Shown here piece by piece: positions 52,480 to 61,256 of a stretch of 61,861 bases of DNA. The translations under genes were made by a program, and so were the position numbers. This DNA comes from Anaerolineales bacterium (GTDB lineage: Bacteria; Chloroflexota; Anaerolineae; 4572-78; J111): positions 1 through 61,861 of the forward strand of contig JACKAT010000032.1 in NCBI GenBank assembly GCA_020634935.1. The letters are read 5' to 3'. The notes under the pieces are model-generated. The model was not told the DNA's origin. It did no database searches and saw nothing but the letters and a program-made list of their open reading frames with translations. Each line of letters starts with the position of its first letter. The first letter of the stretch is position 1.

Positions 52480-53534
52480 TGACCAATTTAATACTGGAAT
52501 TAACAACTGATACCATTCTCGGTAACTATGATAGCCTTCGCGCGAAGGCTAAAAGTGAGCGCCGAACAACCATCGAGCCACTGGCCTATGCTGTGGCGGG
52601 GCTTCTTGTTGTCTCTGGCAATAACTTAGAAGTAGGCGGTTACCGGGCTCTTTCGAACCATGAAACTCGCATGGCTAAATCACTCTTCGGCACTGCCGTA
52701 ACTGGTGTCGCGAATCAGCTTCTTCAAGCCCATCCAAATCTGGCCGACGAGGTATTAGAACACGAGGTTATCAAACCATTTTTGGCTAACGGCCCTCTGA
52801 AGCGGCTATCAAAATCCGATCAAGCGTTAAAATCACTTCGCGGGTTACTAGCCGATCCATACTTTTTTTCTGAATATGAGAAACGGGATTTGTTTAACTG
52901 GGATGACGGCAGTGCTCATACAGCAATAGGAATTGCCTATTGCTGGCGGAAAGTGGTGACCAATCAACGGGGCATATTTCAACCGATCAGTCATATTCAC
53001 CACGAAGGACGGCTGATTTTGCGCGAGGCCCAGTCGACCTATCCGCAAAACCAGATTTTAGAGTTGGTCAATCATCGCGCCGAGCTGGGCTGGGCATCTC
53101 AAATTAACTCTGAACGCCAATTAGTTCTGAATGCAATTGATACGTTAGTCCCCCAAGCGGTCGAAGGTGAGCAAAGCGATGCTGCCCGACTGATAAAATT
53201 GCTATTCTTGGTGGACGCCGGCCTACGTTTTCGGGAGTCAGGTAGAGTCCAGGTAGCTCTGGCAGAAATTCAGGAAATGATAGTTCCCCATGAGCCGACC
53301 CATCCTCGAATTATGATCGAGCAGATCTGGGCAGAGGCACTTGCTGGGAATACCAATCAAACTCGGCAACTTATTTCAACAATAGAAAGTGAGGATGTCT
53401 CAATTCGGGCAGACATTGTCCAGATTTTGAATGTTATTGGTGATGTAACGCCCGCCAAAATCATATTTCAGAACCTTAGCCCCGAGTTCCGACCGTCCTT
53501 TGGCTCTTCATTGATGCCGGCAATTGAAAACTAA
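52476..53534 (+). CDS. Unknown helical protein in the P4 operon
   Basis: A 352-aa soluble, mostly helical protein with no recognised domain. Helical repeats (DAARLIKLLFLVDAGLRFRESG, AEALAGNTNQTRQLISTIES) in the last third look TPR- or HEAT-like. Its ATG overlaps the stop of the preceding gene (ATGATG), with GTGAGG just upstream, so translation is coupled. An in-frame ATG at 52452 would add eight residues but has no ribosome site. No catalytic motif is visible. Confidence 0.6.
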   Translation: MMTNLILELTTDTILGNYDSLRAKAKSERRTTIEPLAYAVAGLLVVSGNNLEVGGYRALSNHETRMAKSLFGTAVTGVANQLLQAHPNLADEVLEHEVIKPFLANGPLKRLSKSDQALKSLRGLLADPYFFSEYEKRDLFNWDDGSAHTAIGIAYCWRKVVTNQRGIFQPISHIHHEGRLILREAQSTYPQNQILELVNHRAELGWASQINSERQLVLNAIDTLVPQAVEGEQSDAARLIKLLFLVDAGLRFRESGRVQVALAEIQEMIVPHEPTHPRIMIEQIWAEALAGNTNQTRQLISTIESEDVSIRADIVQILNVIGDVTPAKIIFQNLSPEFRPSFGSSLMPAIEN

Positions 53535-53589
53535 TATTGATTGTCACAACATCTGAAAACTTTAAGAATAGCTTTCATAGGAGAAAATC

Positions 53590-53805
53590 ATGTATACATT
53601 GATTCAATCAATTCCACTTCGGCGGTTGCTTTTAGAACAGGGACCTGCTCTTATAGTTGTATTTCTTATTGCGGAAATTTTCTATAAATTTCACAGTTTC
53701 TCGTTGGAATGTATAGCGTTTTTAGCGACATGGTATGTGTTAGACCTTGTAATTCAACTCGTGCGTAACTGGCTTCAACCTGTGAAGGCAGTTTCTAAAG
53801 ACTAA
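53590..53805 (+). CDS. Small two-helix membrane protein
   Basis: A 71-aa protein with two hydrophobic segments, about 18-32 (GPALIVVFLIAEIFY) and 40-60 (CIAFLATWYVLDLVIQLV), and a basic C-terminus. The size and layout recall phage holins, but no family is recognised. AGGAGAAAATC before the ATG is a strong ribosome site. It lies 55 bases after the preceding gene in the P4 operon. Confidence 0.55.
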   Translation: MYTLIQSIPLRRLLLEQGPALIVVFLIAEIFYKFHSFSLECIAFLATWYVLDLVIQLVRNWLQPVKAVSKD

Positions 53806-53962
53806 CCAATCGACCAAGTCATCAGGTAGCATCAGTTGACCCTGAAACGTAAATCGGCCTCAGATTGACTCTTCATCTAAATTGGGAGCAACTTCGGCGA
53901 AAGTTAGATGTGGTACACTTTTACACCGTTGATAGCTAGGGAAATAAGGAGAATCGTAATCC

Positions 53963-55783
53963 ATGAATGGTTTGACACCAAATAATCAAGGGAAAACCCA
54001 CGACTCAGCATCCAACACTATTGCTGATATTCGAGACTTTGGGGCAGTCGAAGGTGATAATGCCGATAACGCCGATGCGCTTGAGGCCGCTATTCTCTCC
54101 GGCTTAACCGTGAGGATCCCCAAAGGCGATTGGCGAATTGCCAGCAACAAAACCATCGTGCCGGAGTTCGATGTAAAAATCATTGGGGAGGCCGGGGCGC
54201 GATTAGTATTCGATAATGCATTGTGGCAATTCACGGGAAAACAGACCATAGAAACAAAGTTGAGCCTGGATGCCTCACGCGGCGATATGAAAGTCACCTT
54301 GCCGGGGACAAGAGGAATTCAACCCGACGATATCATTGTTGTCCAGAATAGCACCGTGGCCGAAACTCAATGGAATTACATAAAATCCTGTACCAGCCTG
54401 GTTCTCGAAATATGCGGCAACAGCGTGACGCTGGCCCACCCCTTGAACTTCGATTTTGGTGCCTCTGAGACAAACAACACGGTCACCATTTATCGTTCTG
54501 ATCACCGAATTACGCTTGAGAATATCACTCTCCAAGCAGTGTCTAGAAAGGAAGGCAAAACAGAAAAAGGGCTATTAGAATTTTGTGGACTTATGAACGT
54601 CACACTTCGTGATATTGTTCAGGTGAACAACCAAAACAGAGAAGCGTATTCTATAGCTTTTCTCCAGTGTGTTGATTGTCATGTAGAAAATGCAATAATT
54701 TTTTATGGATTATATCCGTACCAACTAAATACTAGCCGGAACATTACTTTTGATGGGCTTCGCGCTTATAACTCAGGTCATGTCGTCACCCCGGCCCTTT
54801 GGACGGATGGCGTCTACATTAACAACCTTTTTTCACGAGGGTGTCGCGGAGGCGTTGAGGCCCATCCCTCCTTCAATATTCATTATAGCAATGTGGACGT
54901 GGTCGATGTTGACTTTTATTCAAATCTGCGTTGCGTCGGTGGATCTATAAGAAACGGCACAATTCGGCATACTGGTAAAAGCAGCTACGGGCCATACTTT
55001 CACAACGTGGAGTTGGTTGATAAATCAATCTATGACGACTACGATTTTGTCGTCGAGGGGTTATTGTACGATCAAGATGATAAGTTATTTGGTCCCATGT
55101 ATGGGCGACGGTTTATCATTCGAGACTCGGAATTGAGGGGCGGTCTTAAAATAGGAGAGAAGGTTGGTATTAAAGAAGCACACATTGAGAATTGTATCTA
55201 CGACTTGTTCTCTGCCCAGTCGCTGCCCTTACTGAATACCCATAATACGACCCAGCATTTTGAACTTAATGAGGAGGGCCGGTACGAGTTACGGCTTTAT
55301 GAGGGGAAAGTGAACTATACAAAAAATAAGATCTATTGCCAAGGCGACATTTTTATAGAGACTTCCCCTGATACCCCCGAGGCTCCCCTCGAGGCCACGC
55401 TGCGCGTCTACGACCACTGGCTGCAACAGGGCTTAGGTTTCATTTCGGGCACGCTAAAATTACGAGCTTGGGTAAGGCATGGAAACGTCGGCGTATTTGA
55501 TATTTTGGAACACCATTACCATTTTTTGCACAAAATTGCAGGTGAGTCTGGTATTTTCTTTCCAGAGACGCCAGCATTTGAGTCCGAACCAACCGGACAG
55601 GATAATGAAACTTTGGCGATTGATGTCGGTAATATTGTTCAGCAAGGAAGTACCCAAGTACTTAAAGACAAGGGAGAAGATGATTTTACGAAACATTATT
55701 TTGAGTTAAAAGTAACAGTTTCTTCCGGTCGAGACAATCCCACTTATGGTCTCAATTACGAGTTGGAGTTGTTCCGTGGATAG
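53963..55783 (+). CDS. Right-handed beta-helix protein, pectate-lyase-3/tail-spike-like
   Basis: A 606-aa protein. Residues 20-110 carry the start of a Pectate_lyase_3-type beta-helix (IADIRDFGAVEGDNADNADALEAAI, LTVRIPKGDWRIA). Helix rungs with N-, I- and V-rich turns continue to about 430, and a separate C-terminal beta domain (about 440-606) follows. Such folds bind or cleave polysaccharide in phage tail spikes and pectinases. No signal peptide is present and no catalytic residues can be named. AAATAAGGAGAATCGTAATCC precedes the ATG. It lies 157 bases after the small membrane protein. Confidence 0.75.
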   Translation: MNGLTPNNQGKTHDSASNTIADIRDFGAVEGDNADNADALEAAILSGLTVRIPKGDWRIASNKTIVPEFDVKIIGEAGARLVFDNALWQFTGKQTIETKLSLDASRGDMKVTLPGTRGIQPDDIIVVQNSTVAETQWNYIKSCTSLVLEICGNSVTLAHPLNFDFGASETNNTVTIYRSDHRITLENITLQAVSRKEGKTEKGLLEFCGLMNVTLRDIVQVNNQNREAYSIAFLQCVDCHVENAIIFYGLYPYQLNTSRNITFDGLRAYNSGHVVTPALWTDGVYINNLFSRGCRGGVEAHPSFNIHYSNVDVVDVDFYSNLRCVGGSIRNGTIRHTGKSSYGPYFHNVELVDKSIYDDYDFVVEGLLYDQDDKLFGPMYGRRFIIRDSELRGGLKIGEKVGIKEAHIENCIYDLFSAQSLPLLNTHNTTQHFELNEEGRYELRLYEGKVNYTKNKIYCQGDIFIETSPDTPEAPLEATLRVYDHWLQQGLGFISGTLKLRAWVRHGNVGVFDILEHHYHFLHKIAGESGIFFPETPAFESEPTGQDNETLAIDVGNIVQQGSTQVLKDKGEDDFTKHYFELKVTVSSGRDNPTYGLNYELELFRG

Positions 55784-55988
55784 CGTATATTTGGACTTAT
55801 TTCAGCATCAAATAATAAATCTCTCCCAGGTTGAAGTTCTAAAATCAGAACAGTCTTGTTACGCTGCCAAGATAGACGATAAAGCTATCGTCAAAATCGG
55901 CGATGATTTTTGGAGTCCCTATGGAATTTCTGGACATTGGGATTTACGGCTACATGGTAGAGGCTGGGCAATTTGGATTAAAAATTAA
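55776..55988 (+). CDS. Small unknown protein overlapping the beta-helix gene
   Basis: A 70-aa frame starting with GTG at 55776 overlaps the end of the beta-helix gene by eight bases. GGAG stands seven bases before the GTG. The protein is compact and beta-like (YAAKIDDKAIVKIGDDFWSP, WDLRLHGRGWAIWIKN). No family is recognised. Overlap and ribosome site suggest translational coupling and a partner role. Confidence 0.5.
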   Translation: MDSVYLDLFQHQIINLSQVEVLKSEQSCYAAKIDDKAIVKIGDDFWSPYGISGHWDLRLHGRGWAIWIKN

Positions 55989-56014
55989 TAATCGGTCAAG
56001 CTACGTATTTCGTG

Positions 56015-56060
56015 TTGCGTAGTGCGTAACTGATTTTAATATGGAATACGCACTACGCAA
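56015..56060. repeat. REP-like palindrome, 14-bp perfect arms
   Basis: TTGCGTAGTGCGTA at 56015-56028 is repeated inverted at 56047-56060, with an 18-base AT-rich loop. It separates the P4 operon from the sensor-ATPase gene. Confidence 0.75.
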
Positions 56061-56154
56061 TATGGTTCGATAGCTTTCATTCTTAGTACTATCGCATTGA
56101 TCTCTTTAACGCATTACGCCCCCATATCTTGTCACCTTTGTTGGAGGTCATCCT

Positions 56155-56220
56155 ATGACCAACATATCCCCCAAATCCAATATTTCATCCAACCTCGAAA
56201 GCATCAGCCATGTCCGTTAA
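56155..56220 (+). CDS. 21-codon leader peptide before the sensor-ATPase gene
   Basis: ATG at 56155 follows TTGGAGGTCATCCT, the best ribosome site near here. The frame reads MTNISPKSNISSNLESISHV and ends at 56220, overlapping the ATG of the next gene (56210) by 11 bases in another frame. The long gene has no ribosome site of its own, so the leader probably loads ribosomes for it. Confidence 0.45.
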   Translation: MTNISPKSNISSNLESISHVR

Positions 56221-59200
56221 GTCCCCGGCACGCCCTCCCCTGCGCGGGTGGCGACTCGTCATCGCTCGGTTGGGGTGGTTAGTCGTTACCTTGGTGGCTG
56301 TCGGGACCTTCCTCGCCGGCATCCCTATCCGCTACGAGCAGCTTCGCCTCACCACACCGCCGGCCGCGCGTGCCTCCGAACAACTCTCCCCGGACCAGGT
56401 CCGCCTATTGGAGGGTTTGGGCTTCTCCTTAGATTTCTACGCCGGGTATGTTATCACCCTCTTTGTCACCTTTGCCCTGATCTACATCGCCATTGCGGTG
56501 TTCATCTTCTGGCGCAAATCGGATGACGGGTTGGCCATTTTTGTCTCCCTGGCCTTGATCTGCTTTGGCGTCACCGAGGCGGCGGTCGGCGATCCATTGG
56601 CGGCTCGCTATCCCTGGTGGGATTGGCCGGTCGAGATGGTGGAGGCGTTTGGCACGGCTGCAATTCTGATCATCTTCTACATCTTTCCCGACGGCTGCTT
56701 TGTGCCGGGCTGGACTCGCCCCTTGACGATTGTCTACTCCGTGGCGATCCTCATCTGGCTCTTTTTCCCAAGCCTGCCCTCCAATCCGCTCTACTGGGCG
56801 ACGTGGCAGCAAAATCCCCTGCCCTCATTTATCCTGTTTCTGATGTTGTTCGGCGTAGGAGCGGTGGCCCAAATCTACCGCTATCATCAGGTCTCCAGTC
56901 CAACCCAACGGCAGCAGACCAAGTGGGTGGTCTACGGCTTTGTCGCCGGCTTTGTGGCCGGCAATGTGCGTTTTTTGCCGCTAACCCTGCTGCCGTCTCT
57001 CGGCCAGCCGCCGCTGCTGACGCTGCTGATCTACCTGATCGGCTTACCGCTGGCAGCTCTCCTGGTGGTAATTTTGCCGATTTCGATGGCCTTTTCAATC
57101 CTGCGGTACCGGCTGTGGGATATCGATCTGATCATCAGTTTGACCTTAATCTACACCACCCTGACGGTCTCGCTGGGTCTGGTCTACCTGGGCAGCATCG
57201 GCCTGTGCCAGTGGCTCATTCTGAACACCTTCAGCCAGCAAACCGAACTGACCAACCAGCAAGCCGGCGGCGTGCTGCTGGCGTCGACTTTGATCATTGC
57301 CGCTCTATTTCGCCCCTGGCAGCGCCGCCTCCAGAGCTTCATCGACCGCCGCTTCTTTCGGGAAAAAGTGGACTTTCAGCAAGCCTTCACCGCATTTTCA
57401 AGCGAGGTGCGGCTGATCATCGACCTGCCGGAGCTGCTGCACTTTCTGGTCAACCGGGTCATCAATGTGCTGCACATTGCCCACGGCGCGGTCTTTTTGC
57501 GTGACGCGACCGGTGCGTTCCGGCTGGCCGAGGCTCGGGACCTGCCGGCGGATGCCGCGGCCCAATTACTGATGGAGCCGGAGTCGCTGCGCCGGTTGCA
57601 GGCCGGGGAGCCGATCTCGCCGCCGGAGGAGAGCGGGTATGCTTTGTGGCTGCCGCTGATCGCGCCGCAGGCCGGGGGCAGCGCTTTGATTGGGGTGCTG
57701 ACGCTGGGTCCACGCCTATCGGAGCAGCCGTACTCCGGTGAGGATCAAACCTTGTTGCTGAACCTGGCCCACCAGGCCGGTACGGCCATCGCCGTGGCCC
57801 AGTTGATCGAGGCCGAGCGGCAGCTCGAAGCCTATCAGAACTCGCCTATTGGCCGGGCCAAAAGTGTCGGTCACGAGGTGCTGGTCCAGCCGGAGATGGC
57901 GCTGATTAAGATCCATCGTCTGGCCCAGCAGGCCGGCCAAGCGCCCGAGCAGGCCGCCCTGCTGAGCAATCTGCCCTTGGCCCTGGAGAGTCTCAACGCC
58001 AAAGCCGAGGCCACGTTGGCTGAAGGACTTCACTATATCCATACCAGCCAGTTTGCCCCTGAAATGCTGACGGTCGGCTTGCGGACTTTGGTCAAGCAAT
58101 TGGAGGCCGGCCTGACCTCGCCGGAGCCGCCAGGCCAGCCGTGGCGCGAAGCGGAGGAAGCCCTGGTGATTTATCGTCTCTGCCAAGCGGCCTTGGAGGT
58201 CGAGACCATCGCCGCTATCACCGCCTGGCAGTTCTTCGACCAGGCCAACGATCTGGCTGCCACCGGTCTAGTCGCGCCACCGGAGTTAGGCGCGACGCAG
58301 CCTCATTTCCTGAGCGATCTGGTGAACTCCCTGGCTAAGCTGCAGCCGGTCGTCGAGGCGCTGCGGGCTTATGAGCAGGTCGAAACAAGTGACGACAAAC
58401 TGTTTTACCTGGCCCGGGCGATTGAGCAGCTTGGGCGCTGCCACTGGCAGGTGTCGCCCCAATTGAAGCTGCCGGAGCGTCTGATCAAGCAGCAGATCGT
58501 CGACCACTGGACCACGCTGGCGACGGAAGCGGTACAAACGATACAGGGTCGCGCCGAACTGGTGGTTAACCTGATGACACGCCGGGTCATCGCCGCCGAC
58601 CCGGTGACGCTGGCTTTGGAAGTGTCCAACGTGGGTCGGAGTTCAGCCAGTAACCTTGTTATTGAATTACTGCCAGGCTCAGCGTACGACGTGCTTGACG
58701 GCCAAGCTAAGATAGAGCAGCTAGCGGTGGGGAGAACCAGTCAGGCCCAGTTTATCATCCGGCCGAACGGCGAGGACGTCCTCCAACCTCAGTTCCAAAT
58801 TGCCTATGATGATCGCGCCGGAGCCGGCCACATCCAAACGGTAACGGGCAGCGTTCAGTTGCAGTCGGCGGAGATACCCTTCGCGCCCCTGGTCAACCCC
58901 TATGCGCCCGGTCTGCCGTTACGCCGGGATAGCCCTGTTTTCTTCGGGCGAGAGGATATTTTTTCGTTTATCCAAGAGGCGTTAGACAGCCCGGCAGCGG
59001 GACGAGTGCTGGTGTTGACCGGTCAGCGGCGGATGGGCAAGACCTCGCTGGCCCAACAACTTCCGGCGCGTCTGGCCCAAAGTTACCTCACGGTCTACCT
59101 GGACGGCCAGTCGCTGGCCATCGATCCCGGTATGACCAGTTTCTTCTACGATCTGGCCCTGGAAATTGCCCAAACCCTGATGCTGCCGCCTCCCTCAGTC

Positions 59201-59980
59201 GAGACGTTTCAAACTCGCCCCAGCGCCGCTTTTGAACGGGAGTTCTTACCCCAGGTCCTGACCGCCCTCGGCCGGCGACGGCTGCTGATTCTCTTCGATG
59301 AATTTGAGGAGTTGGAGATGCGAGTCACTAGCGGCTATCTCGATCCGTCCGTCTTTTCCTACCTGCGCCACCTGATGCAGCACGTTGATCAGCTCGCGTT
59401 CATTTTCATCGGCACCCACAAATTGGAAACGCTCAATCCGGCCTACTGGTCCGCTTTCTTCAATGTTGCTCTCCATCGCCGGGTCAGTTTCTTGGAGGAA
59501 TCCGCGGCCCGCGCCCTCATTACCGAGCCGCTCGCTTCCCAGCTCATTTATGATGATCTGGCTGTGGCAAAGATGCTGCGCACCACTGGCGGCTATCCTT
59601 ACTTCTTGCAATTGCTGGGCCATATCGTTGTCAGCGATGCCAATCAGGAACAGCGAAATTTTGTAGCTTTAAACCACGTCAATCAAACGCTTGATCGGGT
59701 GCTGGAGCTAGGGGAAGCGAACTTTATTTTCTTGTGGAGTCAGCTAACCGCCGCCGAGCAGGACTTGCTCGGGGTGGCGGCTTTATTGCGAGCGGAAGGA
59801 ACAGATGTAACGGTTGATGGCTTGGTCAGCCGGTTGGGTATGGACAAGAAAAATCTCAAGACGCACTTCACCATGCTAGAACAACGCGAATTACTGCGGC
59901 CGATTGGAACACCGCCTACCACCTATGAATTTACCTTCGACTTATTGCGCCTCTGGATTACTAGATTTTCGAAAAAATAA
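56210..59980 (+). CDS. 7TM-GAF sensor fused to STAND-like ATPase
   Basis: A 1256-aa membrane protein. Seven to nine hydrophobic helices fill residues 15-370 in the layout typical of Chloroflexota 7TM sensor kinases (RYRLWDIDLIISLTLIYTTLT). A GAF domain lies at about 390-550 (FREKVDFQQAFTAFSSEVR, LLNLAHQAGTAIAVAQLI) and a helical region at about 570-790. A CARDB-like beta domain (about 795-890) is followed by an ATPase (about 905-1165) with Walker A LTGQRRMGKTSLA and Walker B LLILFDEFEEL, and a C-terminal winged helix (about 1170-1256). No histidine kinase domain is present. The ATPase resembles that of the regulator at 39954. The gene is GC-rich compared with the P4 operon. Confidence 0.82.
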   Translation: MSVKSPARPPLRGWRLVIARLGWLVVTLVAVGTFLAGIPIRYEQLRLTTPPAARASEQLSPDQVRLLEGLGFSLDFYAGYVITLFVTFALIYIAIAVFIFWRKSDDGLAIFVSLALICFGVTEAAVGDPLAARYPWWDWPVEMVEAFGTAAILIIFYIFPDGCFVPGWTRPLTIVYSVAILIWLFFPSLPSNPLYWATWQQNPLPSFILFLMLFGVGAVAQIYRYHQVSSPTQRQQTKWVVYGFVAGFVAGNVRFLPLTLLPSLGQPPLLTLLIYLIGLPLAALLVVILPISMAFSILRYRLWDIDLIISLTLIYTTLTVSLGLVYLGSIGLCQWLILNTFSQQTELTNQQAGGVLLASTLIIAALFRPWQRRLQSFIDRRFFREKVDFQQAFTAFSSEVRLIIDLPELLHFLVNRVINVLHIAHGAVFLRDATGAFRLAEARDLPADAAAQLLMEPESLRRLQAGEPISPPEESGYALWLPLIAPQAGGSALIGVLTLGPRLSEQPYSGEDQTLLLNLAHQAGTAIAVAQLIEAERQLEAYQNSPIGRAKSVGHEVLVQPEMALIKIHRLAQQAGQAPEQAALLSNLPLALESLNAKAEATLAEGLHYIHTSQFAPEMLTVGLRTLVKQLEAGLTSPEPPGQPWREAEEALVIYRLCQAALEVETIAAITAWQFFDQANDLAATGLVAPPELGATQPHFLSDLVNSLAKLQPVVEALRAYEQVETSDDKLFYLARAIEQLGRCHWQVSPQLKLPERLIKQQIVDHWTTLATEAVQTIQGRAELVVNLMTRRVIAADPVTLALEVSNVGRSSASNLVIELLPGSAYDVLDGQAKIEQLAVGRTSQAQFIIRPNGEDVLQPQFQIAYDDRAGAGHIQTVTGSVQLQSAEIPFAPLVNPYAPGLPLRRDSPVFFGREDIFSFIQEALDSPAAGRVLVLTGQRRMGKTSLAQQLPARLAQSYLTVYLDGQSLAIDPGMTSFFYDLALEIAQTLMLPPPSVETFQTRPSAAFEREFLPQVLTALGRRRLLILFDEFEELEMRVTSGYLDPSVFSYLRHLMQHVDQLAFIFIGTHKLETLNPAYWSAFFNVALHRRVSFLEESAARALITEPLASQLIYDDLAVAKMLRTTGGYPYFLQLLGHIVVSDANQEQRNFVALNHVNQTLDRVLELGEANFIFLWSQLTAAEQDLLGVAALLRAEGTDVTVDGLVSRLGMDKKNLKTHFTMLEQRELLRPIGTPPTTYEFTFDLLRLWITRFSKK

Positions 59981-60408
59981 TCCTCTTTTACATTAGAAAT
60001 CGCCCAAATGAGTGTACTACAAAGAACCATGAGCCACTATGGTAAGAATAAAAGTGAAGAGATCAACTTAATTAAAAACTGCTGGGACTACGACTATTCA
60101 GTACTCAGGCGCTATTCAAATAAATCGGGTTTGTGGTAAACTATTTATGTCGGCGAGTTGTTTAATCTTACACCGATTATTAATCTAAGATTAAACAAAC
60201 TTTAGTAAGCTGTGATAATAACCATAGTTGTGAGTTATGTCACAATTGCAATAAGTTAGTTTGTTTTGACCAAGGTTTTTAACCCACTTTTTCCCCGGCA
60301 ACGTAGCTCCCGCAATGCAGCACAGTGTAGCGCCACAATTCCTAATCAATTCTGCCTGAAATCTTTCAACCATTCTATCTTCAACCTGTGCAGGGAGTCG
60401 TGAGATCA
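59981..60408. other. Intergenic region with a 12-bp palindrome
   Basis: No gene is seen. TGTTTAATCTTA at 60159-60170 is perfectly repeated inverted at 60186-60197 with a 15-base loop. This could be an operator or an attenuator for the downstream gene. Confidence 0.5.
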
Positions 60409-61179
60409 ATGAACAAAGTTGCAGTTAAACCACATCCGGAGAATATTGAGCATTACTGGGGTATCAAATCGTATCTTTCAGCCGTTGTTTTATTAATTGT
60501 TTTCGTTGAGATTGTCTTTGGGCCGGTCCTCAAAACAAATTCCAATCGCTTATTTGTGGCCGGAGCTGTTTTTGGGCTATCTATGTTTGCCCTTCATAAA
60601 AATGTAATTTCGGCCAAGATGAAACAGCGGAACTGGAGCGAACTGGTCAGACGAACCGATCTGACGTGTCAGGTGGGCAGCGCATGGCTAAGTAATCCGG
60701 TTTACCTGGAAGGGATTTATCAAGAACGTTTTGTGGTCCTAAAAAATTCCAGCGACAGAGGGATGTTTAGCTTACCTTCAACGCGTATCGAGATGATGAT
60801 TGACAATATGAGTAACGCTTCACTCCGACTGCGCGGACCTTATCCGAAAAACGAAAAAGATTCGACCGATGAAATCTTAACGGATATATTTAGTGCCGCT
60901 AAGCTTAAGCAAGTTGGTCACGAGCAGCGCTTTTTTGTTGGGGCCAGTCACGTTCACTTGACCACCAGACTGCTTTCTCTTGAGACCGTTCAAGAAAAGC
61001 TCAAAAATCTGGATCAGCCGGTCAAGATTATTTTGGAGAAGGGCCGCATCTATTTCGATCACCCCGGTCTAATATATGATGCGGAATATCTCTGCTTTTT
61101 GCTCGATCTGGTCAGCGATATTGCCAACGCCGTTGAGCGCACAGCCAATACTCGCCTGATGCTGGCGATGGCCGCCTGA
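60409..61179 (+). CDS. Hypothetical membrane-anchored protein
   Basis: A 256-aa protein that I do not recognise. Two hydrophobic segments at about 22-42 (YLSAVVLLIVFVEIVFGPVL) and 50-68 (LFVAGAVFGLSMFALH) anchor it, and a cytoplasmic-looking domain of about 185 residues follows. That domain contains VGSAWLSNPVYLEGIYQERFV and a C-terminal helix. ATG at 60409 is chosen, with AGGGAG 11 bases upstream; a GTG at 60388 is possible. It converges on pfkA. Confidence 0.6.
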   Translation: MNKVAVKPHPENIEHYWGIKSYLSAVVLLIVFVEIVFGPVLKTNSNRLFVAGAVFGLSMFALHKNVISAKMKQRNWSELVRRTDLTCQVGSAWLSNPVYLEGIYQERFVVLKNSSDRGMFSLPSTRIEMMIDNMSNASLRLRGPYPKNEKDSTDEILTDIFSAAKLKQVGHEQRFFVGASHVHLTTRLLSLETVQEKLKNLDQPVKIILEKGRIYFDHPGLIYDAEYLCFLLDLVSDIANAVERTANTRLMLAMAA

Positions 61180-61256
61180 TCGCCGCTGTCCCCATAAACT
61201 AATCCCAAGTGTTGGAAATAAATAGAGGGTGAACCCCATCGTTCGCCCTCTATCTT

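Noticed and set aside
48969..55988. Prophage or contractile injection system
   Set aside because: Fibre- and spike-like proteins are present but no sheath, tube, baseplate, capsid, portal or terminase.
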